Shown: positions 1-6,749 of the stretch, one piece after another
How positions within the stretch are numbered: position 1 is the first letter of the stretch
Layout of the letters: each line of letters opens with the position of its first letter
Virus record (IMG/VR): IMGVR_UViG_3300010391_000249
Span: 1-21,715 of that record
From: a virus
Direction: 5' to 3' (one strand)
DNA: 21,715 bases
Notes under the pieces: generated by a model
Database searches by the model: none
What the model saw: only the letters and a program-made list of their open reading frames with translations
Told to the model about the DNA's origin: nothing
Made by a program: the position numbers and the translations under genes

Positions 1-1466
1 ACCAGCTCGGCGCTGTTTCTCGTGTCCTCTTTCTGCTGATCCTGGAGCCGCTTGATCGCCCGCTCGAAGCGGTCGGCGATGCTGTTGCCCTGCTGCTGGG
101 CGATGTTTTGATTCGTGGCGGAGATGGCCGCGGAGGAGCCGGCGGTCAGACCCTCGGGGAGCTTGGCCTGGCCGAGGTTGGCCTTGTCGATGAGCCCCTG
201 GCCGAGCTGCCCGGCGGCGCGGTTGAAAGCGGTGCTATCGAGCCAGCCTTCAGCGAAGGCGAATTGCAGATCGCTGAGTTGGTTCTCGAAGTCCTCGAGC
301 GGCGTCATGGTCGTGCGCAACGTCTGCTGGGCGAATTGGCCCCAGGCGGCCATGCTCTCCGCGACATCATCGATGGCTTTCTTTTTCTGGATCCAGGCGT
401 CTTGTGCCCTTTTGAGCCCTTCGAGTTCCTCTCCGTTGCCGCCTCTTGTGGCCAGGCGGCGGCGGGTGATCTCCTCTGGGCTCCAGCCGTGGTTCAGCGC
501 AGCAGTCTGCAGATTGAGTTCGTCGGTGACCTTCTTCATTTCCTCGCCGAGCGCTTTTTCGTCCTTCCACGCCTTGGAGGTGCGGAAGCCGGCGGTCTCC
601 TCATCAGTTCCACCAGGCTGCGTTGGTTTTACTTTGCTGGCCAAATCGGCTTTCACGGCCTTGACCAGGATCGAATCTTCGCCGCCGAAGACCTCGTGGA
701 GTTTGTGATCGATGACCACGAGCCCCATGACGAACTGTTTCTTCAGGGCATCCCACTTAGCGCCGGCGACCTTCATCGTTTGATCGACAACCGAGACCAC
801 CTTCGCTTCCTGGCTCGTGAGCGTGCCGCCGAATTTGTCCAACTGATTGGCAAGTTCTTCGAGTTCATCGCGACTCAGTTTGAGCATCGGGGCGATGCTC
901 AGGGCGCCCTTGCCGAAGATCTGGGCGGCCAAGGCGGTGCGCTTGTAGGTGTTCTCGACGCGATTCAGCGCTTCGACTGTCTTCGCGAAGGCCTCTTCTT
1001 TGGGCAGCAGGACAAGTTGCGCTGCGTTGAGACCGATCTTGGTGAAGGCGCTCGAGCTTGTGCCTTCCAATTGATTGATGTCATCGCCCAGATCCGTGAC
1101 GGAATCGCCGCTGGCGTCGAGCCCCAGCGCTGCTTTGCCGAGGGTTTTCGTGAAGATGCCGAGCCCACTTTCGAGGGCCTCGACGGACACATCCGTCATC
1201 GTAGCCGCAAAGCGCAAATGACTCAGTGCCTCGGTGGAGATATCCAATCGTTCAGCGGCGTCTCCGAGCGCATCGAGCTTGTTAAACGTCTCCATGGTAG
1301 AGTGAAAGATCTGACGGACGCTCAGGATGGTGGTCGCGAGGCCGAGCAAATGAGCGCCTGCATTAGCCGAGAACTTGCCGAGACTGTTCGAGGCAGCCCC
1401 AAGTCCGGACTGAAAGCCCTGGGCGTCGGCTTTCAGTTTCACGTTCATCGTGCCGATGGTGGACAT
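1..1466 (-). CDS. Tail tape measure protein, N-terminal part (runs off the window)
   Basis: Open minus-strand frame from ATG at 1466 to the left edge, about 488 codons with no stop. The N-terminus (MSTIGTMNVKLKADAQGF) is typical of tape measure proteins, followed by a hydrophobic stretch (HLLGLATTILSV, about residues 39-50) and long helical, charged regions (for example 250-370 and 450-488). Tape measure proteins set tail length and thread the tail tube; the tail assembly chaperones bind them during assembly. It follows the GT stop codon by 17 nt, the classic G-GT-tape measure order. An in-frame TGA lies upstream (about 1490), and an overlapping ATG at 1480 is out of frame, so 1466 is preferred although its Shine-Dalgarno is poor. 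The 3' end is missing, so total length is unknown. The family call rests on position, N-terminal style and helical composition. Confidence 0.88.
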   Translation of the reverse strand, partial: MSTIGTMNVKLKADAQGFQSGLGAASNSLGKFSANAGAHLLGLATTILSVRQIFHSTMETFNKLDALGDAAERLDISTEALSHLRFAATMTDVSVEALESGLGIFTKTLGKAALGLDASGDSVTDLGDDINQLEGTSSSAFTKIGLNAAQLVLLPKEEAFAKTVEALNRVENTYKRTALAAQIFGKGALSIAPMLKLSRDELEELANQLDKFGGTLTSQEAKVVSVVDQTMKVAGAKWDALKKQFVMGLVVIDHKLHEVFGGEDSILVKAVKADLASKVKPTQPGGTDEETAGFRTSKAWKDEKALGEEMKKVTDELNLQTAALNHGWSPEEITRRRLATRGGNGEELEGLKRAQDAWIQKKKAIDDVAESMAAWGQFAQQTLRTTMTPLEDFENQLSDLQFAFAEGWLDSTAFNRAAGQLGQGLIDKANLGQAKLPEGLTAGSSAAISATNQNIAQQQGNSIADRFERAIKRLQDQQKEDTRNSAEL

Positions 1467-1483
1467 GGGCGTGTGCTCATAAA

Positions 1484-2145
1484 TCAGGATTCAACGGTTC
1501 CGCCGAGGGCGACGGTCCAGCTCTTGGCCGCGGCGACCATCTCCTCGCGAGTCTGCGCTCGTTCCGCGCCGCGATCGAGCGGGGCGAAATCGGCCGGGCA
1601 AGCGCGCTTGTGGTTCTGCAGGTGCCACTGCTTGAACGCCCGATAGTCGGCGCGGCCCTCGCCACGCGGCTCGAGCTCCTCCTCGGCCTGCAGCTCGGTG
1701 AAGTCCACCGTCGTCAGTTGCCGCTGCAGCTCGCGGACGGGTCGGGCGTATCGATAGCTGAGTTCGATCCAGAAGCGCCGCTCGGGGCGCTGCTGGAGTT
1801 TTTTACCAGCTCCTCGATGTCCAGCTTGCGCTTCCGGTTGAGCCGGAGTGCAGCCGACCAGATGCGATCGAGTGCGGCGGCGCTCTTGCGGCCGAGATCG
1901 TGGCAGGCCTGCGCGTAGGCCGGTGACTCCACGTTGTACCAGGGCTTTCCATCCGGGTCGCAAAGCACCAGGGCGGCGAGCCTGGCGTGGCTGTTGTCCT
2001 TGTTGGGACTGAGCGAGTCCTCGAACTTGTCCCACTCCCAGCCCATCACGATGCGGATGCAGACGTCGCCGTCCCACTCGGGGACGGGGACGGTCTCGAC
2101 TTTCAGGTCGTTCGTCTTGGCGATCTGGTCCTTGGTCAGCGGCAT
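1484..2145 (-). CDS. Tail assembly chaperone GT fusion made by -1 programmed frameshift
   Basis: Predicted 220-aa product: residues 1-116 from the G frame, then 104 residues in the -1 frame from 1798 down to the stop at 1484-1486. The -1 frame reads KKLQQRPERRFWIELSYRY and continues with charged, protein-like sequence (ARPVRELQRQLTTVDFTEL) to TVES, with no independent start of its own near the junction. I checked phase: G codons GTA(1806-1804), AAA(1803-1801), AAC(1800-1798) give X-XXY-YYZ = A-AAA-AAC, and the next -1 codon CTC begins at 1798. The stop lies 17 nt before the tape measure start. In lambda the T portion of gpGT is thought to bind tail tube subunits while G binds the tape measure. 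Coordinates span both frames; the shift point is 1798. Confidence 0.83.
1714..2145 (-). CDS. Tail assembly chaperone, G-like (unshifted product)
   Basis: 143-aa protein starting at ATG 2145, preceded by GGAGAA about 7 nt upstream. It lies between tail tube and tape measure, the position of lambda gpG and its equivalents in siphoviruses. N-terminal about 110 residues are a compact acidic/aromatic domain (MGWEWDKFEDSLSP around 34-47; YAQACHDLGRK around 77-87). After V114-K115-N116 the zero-frame tail is Ser/Ala-rich low-complexity sequence ending at residue 143, as expected for a frame that is usually abandoned or only fills space. Codons 114-116 contain a slippery heptamer that lets a fraction of ribosomes shift to produce the longer GT form. 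Lambda-type G proteins help the tape measure recruit tail tube subunits and are absent from the finished virion. Function is from synteny plus the frameshift architecture, not residue similarity. Confidence 0.82.
   Translation of the reverse strand: MPLTKDQIAKTNDLKVETVPVPEWDGDVCIRIVMGWEWDKFEDSLSPNKDNSHARLAALVLCDPDGKPWYNVESPAYAQACHDLGRKSAAALDRIWSAALRLNRKRKLDIEELVKNSSSAPSGASGSNSAIDTPDPSASCSGN
1768..1804 (-). promoter_or_regulatory. -1 ribosomal frameshift signal: slippery heptamer plus hairpin
   Basis: On the minus strand, AAAAAAC occupies 1804-1798 in the correct phase for a -1 slip. Directly downstream the RNA can form a hairpin: UCCAG (1797-1793) with CUGGA (1772-1768), a 1x1 mismatch (1792/1773), then AGCGCC (1791-1786) with GGCGCU (1779-1774), loop 1785-1780. 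The inner stem begins 6 nt after the heptamer, which is the usual spacing for a stimulatory structure. Seen directly; the effect on translation is inferred from known lambda-type G/GT systems. Confidence 0.82.
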
Positions 2146-2159
2146 GCGGATTCTCCAAA

Positions 2160-2222
2160 AATCCCCTCACCCCCGGCCTCCCTCCCCTTGCGGGGAGGGA
2201 GAGCAAAGGGGCGGGCAAGGGG
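2160..2222. repeat. Dispersed GC-rich repeat with 10-bp hairpin between tail tube and G genes
   Basis: The gap between the tail tube stop and the G gene is filled by a CTCACCCCC-type element. Its centre is a perfect inverted repeat, CTCCCTCCCC (2178-2187), loop TTGC, GGGGAGGGAG (2192-2201). In my experience this composition is typical of repeats scattered through planctomycete (and some other GC-rich) genomes. A run of five T follows on the minus strand about 15 nt after the stem, so it is not a classical terminator, but it could reduce read-through from tail tube into chaperone genes. Confidence 0.7.
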
Positions 2223-2657
2223 CTAAGCGCCTTGGGTGAACGTCGGCGAGCCGGTGATGTCGATCTCCAGCTCGATCCGGATGGCGTCATCGCTCTTGGC
2301 CGATTTGTCGGTCTCGTGGAGCTTGGTAATGTGGCCCTGGAAGTGCCACAAGCTGCCGGTCGATTCGCCGGTCAGCAAGGGCCAGACAATCCGCCAATAG
2401 TAGGTCGTCCGCCAGAGCGTGGTCCGCAGCGTGTTGAGCTGGGCCTTGGTCGCATAGATCACCACGGGCACTTTGCCGGCGTCACACCAGCCGGGGATCT
2501 TCTCGGCGAAGGTGTTGACGCTCTCGAGGTGAGTCACCATCGAGCTGCCGACGCTCATGTCCACGCCGCCGACGCTCTCGATGGTGGCGATGTCGGTGAA
2601 GGGGGGCGAGCCGTCCAGGTCGTACTGGAACTTGACGCCGAAGGGATGCTGGGCCAT
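2223..2657 (-). CDS. Major tail tube protein
   Basis: 144-aa protein starting MAQHPFGVKFQYDLDGSPP. A longer frame exists upstream, but ATG 2657 is chosen because a perfect AAGGAGGT sits 6 nt before it. The beta-rich pattern (IATIESVGGVDMSVGSS, then EKIPGWCDAGKVPV around residues 52-65, and a terminal IRIELEIDITG strand) matches siphovirus tail tube proteins, whose 'IPGW.D.G' turn is common. Such proteins stack as hexameric rings around the tape measure to make the tail. It sits between the tail terminator and the G/GT chaperones, the canonical place. The strong ribosome-binding site, in contrast to weak ones at several neighbours, fits a protein needed in many copies. It is at the short end of the family. 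Confidence 0.8.
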   Translation of the reverse strand: MAQHPFGVKFQYDLDGSPPFTDIATIESVGGVDMSVGSSMVTHLESVNTFAEKIPGWCDAGKVPVVIYATKAQLNTLRTTLWRTTYYWRIVWPLLTGESTGSLWHFQGHITKLHETDKSAKSDDAIRIELEIDITGSPTFTQGA

Positions 2658-2663
2658 GTGCGG

Positions 2664-2671
2664 ACCTCCTT
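2664..2671 (-). promoter_or_regulatory. Perfect Shine-Dalgarno of the tail tube gene
   Basis: AAGGAGGT on the minus strand, 6 nt before ATG 2657. It decides the start against a 38-codon upstream extension of the same frame whose sequence (Arg/His-rich) looks non-coding. Confidence 0.85.
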
Positions 2672-2698
2672 GTCCGGGACGCTTCTCTCGAAGCGTCG

Positions 2699-2908
2699 TT
2701 AAGCTTGTGGTGTCTTGGCCGCGGCGATGCGGATGCCGACGACGCGCTCGTCGTCGACCAGGTGGATGCAAGTCCCGCAGTGCAGCACGACGACGGCGAA
2801 TTTCTGCGGGCCATCGCTCGTCATCCGCTCACGCTCGACGACCAGAGCGACGGCCTCGGGGTCGATGAGCACGCGATCGTTTCTGCGGCACTGGCGGAAT
2901 TCGAGCAC
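2699..2908 (-). CDS. Small protein between tail terminator and tail tube, function unknown
   Basis: 69 residues from GTG 2908, 7 nt after the stop of the tail terminator; GAGGAG at the end of that gene can serve as ribosome-binding site. The sequence has two strand-like halves, NDRVLIDPEAVALVVE (about 10-25) and FAVVVLHCGTCIHLVDDERVV (about 37-57). This pattern loosely recalls short FlbD-like proteins (an asparagine-position strand followed by a 'V.LxxG' hairpin), but the similarity is weak and I do not assign a role. Its place in the tight tail operon suggests a tail-assembly or virion accessory part. Confidence 0.6.
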   Translation of the reverse strand: MLEFRQCRRNDRVLIDPEAVALVVERERMTSDGPQKFAVVVLHCGTCIHLVDDERVVGIRIAAAKTPQA

Positions 2909-2915
2909 TGGGCGA

Positions 2916-3350
2916 TTACTCCTCGATCCACGCGATCAGATCCAGGCTCACGAACGCCCGGCCGACTTCGTCGCCGTAGGCCGGCATCTCGATCGCATCG
3001 CTGTCGTCGTCGAGGATGCAGGCCTGGCAGACCACGCCGCCGGCGGTGTTCGGGAAACTGATCTTCGCCAGGGCGTCGATCACTTTCTTGGCCAGGTCCT
3101 CGGCGATCTCCTGCGTGCCAGCGTAACAATTCACCTCGTGCCGGCCGGCCTTCAGACCGACCAGGCCGTCATGCGCGAGCAGGTTGTCCGTGTTCAGCCG
3201 GCGGTAAACGATGTAGGCCTGGCCGCCCGCCGAATCGCCTTCCTTCGCACGCTGCTTGCGGACCCGCGTGTTCGGGGCGGCGCCGACCAGAGCGGTGACC
3301 GGGGCGTCGGCCGCGAGCTTCGCATAGATCCACTTGCCGGCGTTGGTCAC
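2916..3350 (-). CDS. Tail terminator / tail completion protein (DUF3168-like)
   Basis: 144 aa from GTG 3350; its GTGA overlaps the stop of the upstream neck gene, indicating translational coupling. The N-terminus (WIYAKLAADAPVTALVG, about residues 7-23) followed by RVRKQRAKEG, then IVYRRLNTDN and LKAGRHEVNCYAGTQEIAEDL, matches the alpha-beta layout of small gpU/DUF3168 tail terminators: a helix, 'Y..' strands, a cleft helix around 80-95, and a C-terminal strand (AFVSLDLIAWIEE). These proteins cap the tail tube and form the interface with the head. Order here (adaptor, gp10-like, terminator, tube) is canonical. Assignment is by pattern and synteny. Confidence 0.77.
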   Translation of the reverse strand: MTNAGKWIYAKLAADAPVTALVGAAPNTRVRKQRAKEGDSAGGQAYIVYRRLNTDNLLAHDGLVGLKAGRHEVNCYAGTQEIAEDLAKKVIDALAKISFPNTAGGVVCQACILDDDSDAIEMPAYGDEVGRAFVSLDLIAWIEE

Positions 3351-3868
3351 AGTCTGCCCTTGGCGCGGAGGCGGTTGACTTCCTTGTCGAACTCGACCGC
3401 CGCCGTCTGGGCGCAGACGACGGCGACCTCGGCCTTGGTCTCGTCCACGGTCTGCTGGCGGATCTGTTTGCCCTTGGTGTGGGCGGTGTCGAGATCCACC
3501 AGGTGGAACGTGTTGGCCGGATCGTAGTTGATCGGCTGGCCCTTGTGCGCGCCCTTGACCCGAGTGCCGACGATCAGCTCGAAGCCGTGCCGCGGGCCGA
3601 TGATCCCCACCACCGCGCCCTTGTAGACCTTCACCTTCGAGCCGATGGACTTCTTCGCCTGCTTGCCCGTGTAATCCCAGGTGCTGGGCAGATCGCCGCG
3701 GCGGCGGGTGGGCATCCGTCGCTTCATGGCCTTGGCGATGATCCGCACGCCCTTGGCGACGCAGGGGCGGAGGATGCGATTCTGGGAACTGTTCCCCAGT
3801 TCGCGCATGCGGGCCTGGATCTCCTTCAACCCCGTGATCTCAGCGGTGACCGCGTGTTGTGCTGCCAT
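3347..3868 (-). CDS. HK97 gp10-like head-tail joining (neck) protein
   Basis: 173 aa from ATG 3868. The N-terminal AEITGLKEIQARMRELG followed by a basic helix (IIAKAMKRRMPTRRRG, about 44-59) and 'TGKQAKKSIGSKVKVYKGAVVGIIGPR' style strands (in pieces, residues 67-93) are characteristic of the HK97 gp10 family, which completes the neck on the head side of the tail. The C-terminal third is helical (TVDETKAEVAVVCAQTAA). It overlaps the next gene by 4 nt. Ribosome-binding site is weak (GAGAA close to ATG). The family is short and variable, so the match is by motif style and position. Confidence 0.8.
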   Translation of the reverse strand: MAAQHAVTAEITGLKEIQARMRELGNSSQNRILRPCVAKGVRIIAKAMKRRMPTRRRGDLPSTWDYTGKQAKKSIGSKVKVYKGAVVGIIGPRHGFELIVGTRVKGAHKGQPINYDPANTFHLVDLDTAHTKGKQIRQQTVDETKAEVAVVCAQTAAVEFDKEVNRLRAKGRL

Positions 3869-3890
3869 TTCATTTCTCGGGTGGCGTCGT

Positions 3891-4094
3891 CTAGCCTGCG
3901 GCCGGCACGAACGCGGACCGCGGCACGTGGAAGAGATCGCCCCGGTTGTAGCCGCAGGCCTTCAGCCGGCTCTTCTCGGTCAGGCGGATGATCGCCAGGC
4001 CGTCGCTGGTGAATTTGTGCAGCTCGAAGCTCAGCCCATGAAGCGGGTGGCCTTCGAGGTCGAGCGTTCCCTGATCGCCTGTTTTGGGCTCCAT
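3891..4094 (-). CDS. Small protein between adaptor and neck genes, function unknown
   Basis: 67 aa (MEPKTGDQGTLDLEGH start). ATG 4094 overlaps the stop of the head-tail adaptor gene by one base (TGATG), and a GAGG-type site lies about 7 nt upstream; a 7-residue longer version is possible but less likely. The sequence has a mixed strand/helix pattern with ELHKFTSDGLAIIRLTE (about 24-40) and a C-terminal GDLFHVPRSAFVPA. I do not recognise a family. Tight coupling argues that it is expressed with the neck proteins. Confidence 0.6.
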   Translation of the reverse strand: MEPKTGDQGTLDLEGHPLHGLSFELHKFTSDGLAIIRLTEKSRLKACGYNRGDLFHVPRSAFVPAAG

Positions 4095-4423
4095 CACAGC
4101 ACCTCTTCCTTGCACTGGCAGACGTGCTCGATCTTGAGCCCGTCCGGGTTCAGCACGCTGAGGATTGCCAGCGTGCGGTTGTCCGAGGTCACGAAACGCT
4201 TCTTGGGCGTGAGCCCCGCCAGATAGCGGAGCTCGACGCCCACGGTCACGCCGGCCTCGACCTTCTGGCCGCGCCAGTTTTCGAGGCCCTCGATGTCACT
4301 GACCTTGCAGCGCCGCGTGGTCTCCGCGGCCCAGCTCTGCACCGGTTCGCCGAGGGCGTTGTTCGTGTCGGTGGCCACCTGGATGGTCACCTTGTGGCGA
4401 AACTTGCCTGCACGTGCCGGCAT
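4094..4423 (-). CDS. Head-tail adaptor / head closure protein (SPP1 gp16-like)
   Basis: 109 aa from ATG 4423. The opening PARAGKFRHKVTIQ and the following PVQSWAAETTRRCKVSDIEG, then GQKVEAGVTVGVELRYL and 'TSDNRTLAILSVLNPDG', are the standard five-strand layout of the phage head-tail joining family (HK97 gp7/SPP1 gp16 type), about the usual 105-115 residues. These small beta-barrels bind the connector ring below the portal and close the filled head. The start overlaps the stop of the repeat protein by one base. Synteny agrees: connector upstream, gp10-like downstream. Confidence 0.83.
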   Translation of the reverse strand: MPARAGKFRHKVTIQVATDTNNALGEPVQSWAAETTRRCKVSDIEGLENWRGQKVEAGVTVGVELRYLAGLTPKKRFVTSDNRTLAILSVLNPDGLKIEHVCQCKEEVL

Positions 4424-5961
4424 CAGCGTCTCCTGGGCAGGGCTCCAGCGCGACGGTGCGGGAGACTGCCGGTCAATCGTCTGCCCAGCGTGCCCACGGT
4501 TCGCGGCCCGCCGAAGATCGTCACGGTCGCCTGGATGCTCACGGCCATGACCGTCACGGTCGCCACGCCGGGCATGGCCGTCAGGCTGGCTCCAATCAGA
4601 CTGGCCGCCACGCTCACAGCCGAGACCGTGATCGTCGCCGTCCCTGGGTTCGCGAGCGCTGCACCCGCCGGCGCGGCGCTCACGTCCACGGCGCTAATCG
4701 TCACGATCGCCACGCCCGGCGTTAGCGAGACCGTCCCCGAACCAGTGCCCGCCGGGGCAATGCCGGTGATCGTGATCGTGGCCACGCCTGGAGTGGCCGT
4801 TGCTGTGCCCGTCCCGCTCGCCGTGCCGTCCACGCCCGAGATCGTGACCGTGGCCACGCCCGGCGTCGCGATCAAGGGGCTCGAGGCGTCCGGGGCAACG
4901 CCCGTGATCGTGACCGTGGCCACGCCGGGTACGGCCGTGGCCGTGGCCGTGCCTGTGCCTGCCGGGTCGACGCCCGAGATCGTGATCGTGGCCACACCGG
5001 GAGTCGCCGTCGCCGTGCCCGTGCCGGTCGCGGCGGGGGCGACGCCCGAGATCGTGACCGTGGCCACGCCTGGCGTCGTCGGCGCCGCGCCCGTGGCCGA
5101 GGCCGCGGGGCTGATCCCGCTGATCGTGACCGTGGCCACGCCGGCCGTGGCGGTCGCTGTGCCCGTTCCTGAGCTGGCCGGGGCCACGCCCGTGACCGTG
5201 ACCGTGGCCGTGCCTGGAGTCGCGGTGCCCGTCCCCGTGCCCGAACCCGTGGGCGCTACGCCTGTGATCGTGACCGTCGCGACGCCCGGGGTGCCGGTCT
5301 GGGCCGATGCTGTCGGCTCCAGGGCGAAGAGCACGGAGCACCAGGCATCGGCGGCGGCCTGCGTATCGGTGAAATTGCCGGATGCGCCGGCCGAGGCCTG
5401 CGTCTTGTAGTGGCAAGCCACCGATTGATCGGGGGTGCCCGCCGTGTCCTGATAACAGCTCTGCGTTCCGCCAGCCGTATCCTCGAAGGCCGCGGTAAAG
5501 CCGCTGGGGAGCGTGCTGCGATTGTTGTCGTCTTCGGACCCGTCGCACGCCACCAGCATGCAATTGTCGACGGTGGTTGTGACACCGAGGATTTCGATAC
5601 TGGCATCGACTCCGGTGCTGACTGTGCCCGTCACGTTGACGGGCGAGCCGCTGGTCTTGCAGCCACGGAATGAAGCAATGCCGCCGATCTGGACGGCGGC
5701 GCCGCTGAGGCCGCTCACGGAGAGATTCGGATTGCTGCCCGCGTAGCGAAAGTAGAAAACGGCGATCCGATCCGTGGCCCCGCCGCCGTTGCCCTGGGCG
5801 ATCTGCGTCCAGTCCGTGATGGTGATCGAATCGCTCTGGTTGGAATCGTGGATGTCGGCGATCCAGATGTCGTCGGTCTGCGGCGAGGCTGGCGCGTTCA
5901 AGGTCATAGCGCCGGCGACGGCGACCGCTTCCGCCCCAGCGTTGACGAAGGTGATCGCCAT
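4423..5961 (-). CDS. Virion protein with N-terminal phage beta-domain and eleven 24-residue Thr/Val/Ala-rich repeats
   Basis: 512 aa. Residues 1-215 (MAITFVNAGAEAVAVAG.., DWTQIAQGNGGGATDRIAVFYFR in pieces, IASFRGCKTSGSPV) resemble the beta-sandwich domain common at the start of phage minor structural or fibre proteins. From residue 224 to about 485 come eleven repeats of the type TPGVATVTISGVAP, starting at 224, 248, 272, 296, 320, 344, 366, 390, 414, 438 and 463, so the period is almost exactly 24 residues. The unit predicts a regular strand-loop array and degenerates toward the C-terminus. The last 28 residues are Arg-rich. Likely a surface fibre, spike or decoration protein. It is oddly placed inside the head-tail connector genes. 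No clear Shine-Dalgarno; stop overlaps the adaptor start. Function inferred. Confidence 0.72.
   Translation of the reverse strand: MAITFVNAGAEAVAVAGAMTLNAPASPQTDDIWIADIHDSNQSDSITITDWTQIAQGNGGGATDRIAVFYFRYAGSNPNLSVSGLSGAAVQIGGIASFRGCKTSGSPVNVTGTVSTGVDASIEILGVTTTVDNCMLVACDGSEDDNNRSTLPSGFTAAFEDTAGGTQSCYQDTAGTPDQSVACHYKTQASAGASGNFTDTQAAADAWCSVLFALEPTASAQTGTPGVATVTITGVAPTGSGTGTGTATPGTATVTVTGVAPASSGTGTATATAGVATVTISGISPAASATGAAPTTPGVATVTISGVAPAATGTGTATATPGVATITISGVDPAGTGTATATAVPGVATVTITGVAPDASSPLIATPGVATVTISGVDGTASGTGTATATPGVATITITGIAPAGTGSGTVSLTPGVAIVTISAVDVSAAPAGAALANPGTATITVSAVSVAASLIGASLTAMPGVATVTVMAVSIQATVTIFGGPRTVGTLGRRLTGSLPHRRAGALPRRR
4510..5292 (-). repeat. Tandem coding repeat, 72-bp period, about eleven copies
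   Basis: DNA encoding the 24-residue repeats of the virion protein. The phrase ATCGTGACCGTGGCCACGCC (plus-strand view) recurs with small changes every 72 bp, with one 66-bp and one 75-bp spacing. Copies at the 5' side of the gene are most alike and the 3'-most ones most diverged. Codon-phase conservation shows that the array expands and contracts as coding sequence and is not an intergenic array or CRISPR. Confidence 0.88.
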
Positions 5962-5997
5962 GATCGCGAACCCGTGATGTCAAAGAGCCGCGCGGGC

Positions 5998-6267
5998 TTA
6001 GCCGCGCACGGAAGCGCCGATCAGGTTGGTGCGTCCGTGCTTGATCCGCAGATACGCGGCCATGCTGACGCCGGCGGCGACTGCCTCGGCCTTGGCCGCG
6101 TCGTATTCCTCCACACTGAAACCATGCTGCGCCGCGTGATCGGCGTGGGCGCGCCAAGCCCGGGCTTTGCCCAGTTCGCGCTTGCGCGCCAGGAGCGTGA
6201 GGCGTTCCCGGTCGAGCATCTCGGCCAGGGCGTTCAATTCTTCCAGAGGCATCGATTCGAGATTCAT
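5998..6267 (-). CDS. Small helical protein, function unknown
   Basis: 89 aa from ATG 6267, two bases after the stop of the upstream gene. Residues 1-45 are a charged heptad-like helix (LEELNALAEMLDRERLTLLARKREL in pieces), followed by HAAQHGFSVEEYDAAKAEAVAAGVSMAAYLR, a helix-turn-helix-like segment. No catalytic motif. The gene lies between two putative virion genes and is co-transcribed with them. It could be a chaperone or assembly factor; no family recognised. Confidence 0.65.
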   Translation of the reverse strand: MNLESMPLEELNALAEMLDRERLTLLARKRELGKARAWRAHADHAAQHGFSVEEYDAAKAEAVAAGVSMAAYLRIKHGRTNLIGASVRG

Positions 6268-6269
6268 GA

Positions 6270-6737
6270 TTACACCGCCCAGCGCAGGTTGCCGTTGGCG
6301 CCGTCATAGTCGACGAGCACGTCAGAGCCGTTGGTCGTCAGCGTGGCGCTGAAGAGCAGGAACACGATCGGGATCGAGGCGGCGTCGTTGGTGATCTCAC
6401 GCACCCAGGCCACGCCCTCGAGCGTGTTGTTCGTGCCGCCGCCGAGCGCCGTCCAGGTGGTGTCGGTGCAGATCGTGACGACGCGGTTGCTGGCGGTCTG
6501 TTCGCTGATCGACAGCGTGGCCGTCTTGCGGCCGGCGCCACCGAAGCCGCCCGTGTAGCCGGTGGCGTTGCATTCGTGCGATTGAAGATCGTTGGCGTCG
6601 CCGTTGTCGATGAAGGCCTGATCCGGATCTTCCGGATAGGTGCTCTGGGCCAGCAGTTGCTTGATCGTGCTGGTGTCGAGGTCGATGGTGCCGTTGATGA
6701 TGTTCTCGACGCCGTTCGAGTACGCTGTAGTGGCCAT
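6270..6737 (-). CDS. Probable minor virion protein (common 'IDLDTxTIK' phage family)
   Basis: 155 aa from ATG 6737, preceded by AAAGGA. The sequence begins YSNGVENIINGTIDLDTSTIK and continues with LLAQSTYPEDPDQAFIDNGD, then GYTGGFGGAGRK and a closing strand VDYDGANGNLRWAV. This is the layout of a widespread uncharacterised phage structural family: a short 'GxIDLDTDTxK' start, a 'D' rich linker, GYTGG, and a terminal 'NGxFxI.W' strand. I recall such proteins near capsid or tail genes in many siphoviruses. Probably a decoration or adsorption component. Function is inferred. Confidence 0.7.
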   Translation of the reverse strand: MATTAYSNGVENIINGTIDLDTSTIKQLLAQSTYPEDPDQAFIDNGDANDLQSHECNATGYTGGFGGAGRKTATLSISEQTASNRVVTICTDTTWTALGGGTNNTLEGVAWVREITNDAASIPIVFLLFSATLTTNGSDVLVDYDGANGNLRWAV

Positions 6738-6749
6738 GGGGGAATCCTT

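Noticed and set aside
590-610. Second hammerhead candidate: CTGATGA on the minus strand at 607-601
   Set aside because: It lies within tape measure codons, with no GAAA or pairing stems at the required positions.
108-1646. Long open frame on the plus strand (512 codons)
   Set aside because: It is antisense to the tape measure gene, which has a coherent protein and canonical position; the plus frame is Leu/Gly/Asp-biased shadow caused by GC-rich codons.
1477-1665. Separate small gene downstream of G
   Set aside because: The frame is Arg/Ser/Pro-rich shadow; the protein-like sequence there is in the -1 frame joined to G by the frameshift.
4510-5292. CRISPR-like regular repeats
   Set aside because: Period 72 bp with no spacer/repeat distinction; repeats are continuous coding sequence.
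4124-5410. 428-codon plus-strand frame with its own Val/Thr/Pro repeats
   Set aside because: Mirror of the tandem repeats of the minus-strand virion protein; any 72-bp in-frame repeat array without stops opens several frames.
4694-6307. 537-codon minus-strand frame, His/Gly/Arg-rich
   Set aside because: Shifted frame of the repeat protein; spans three neighbouring genes and has no ribosome-binding site.
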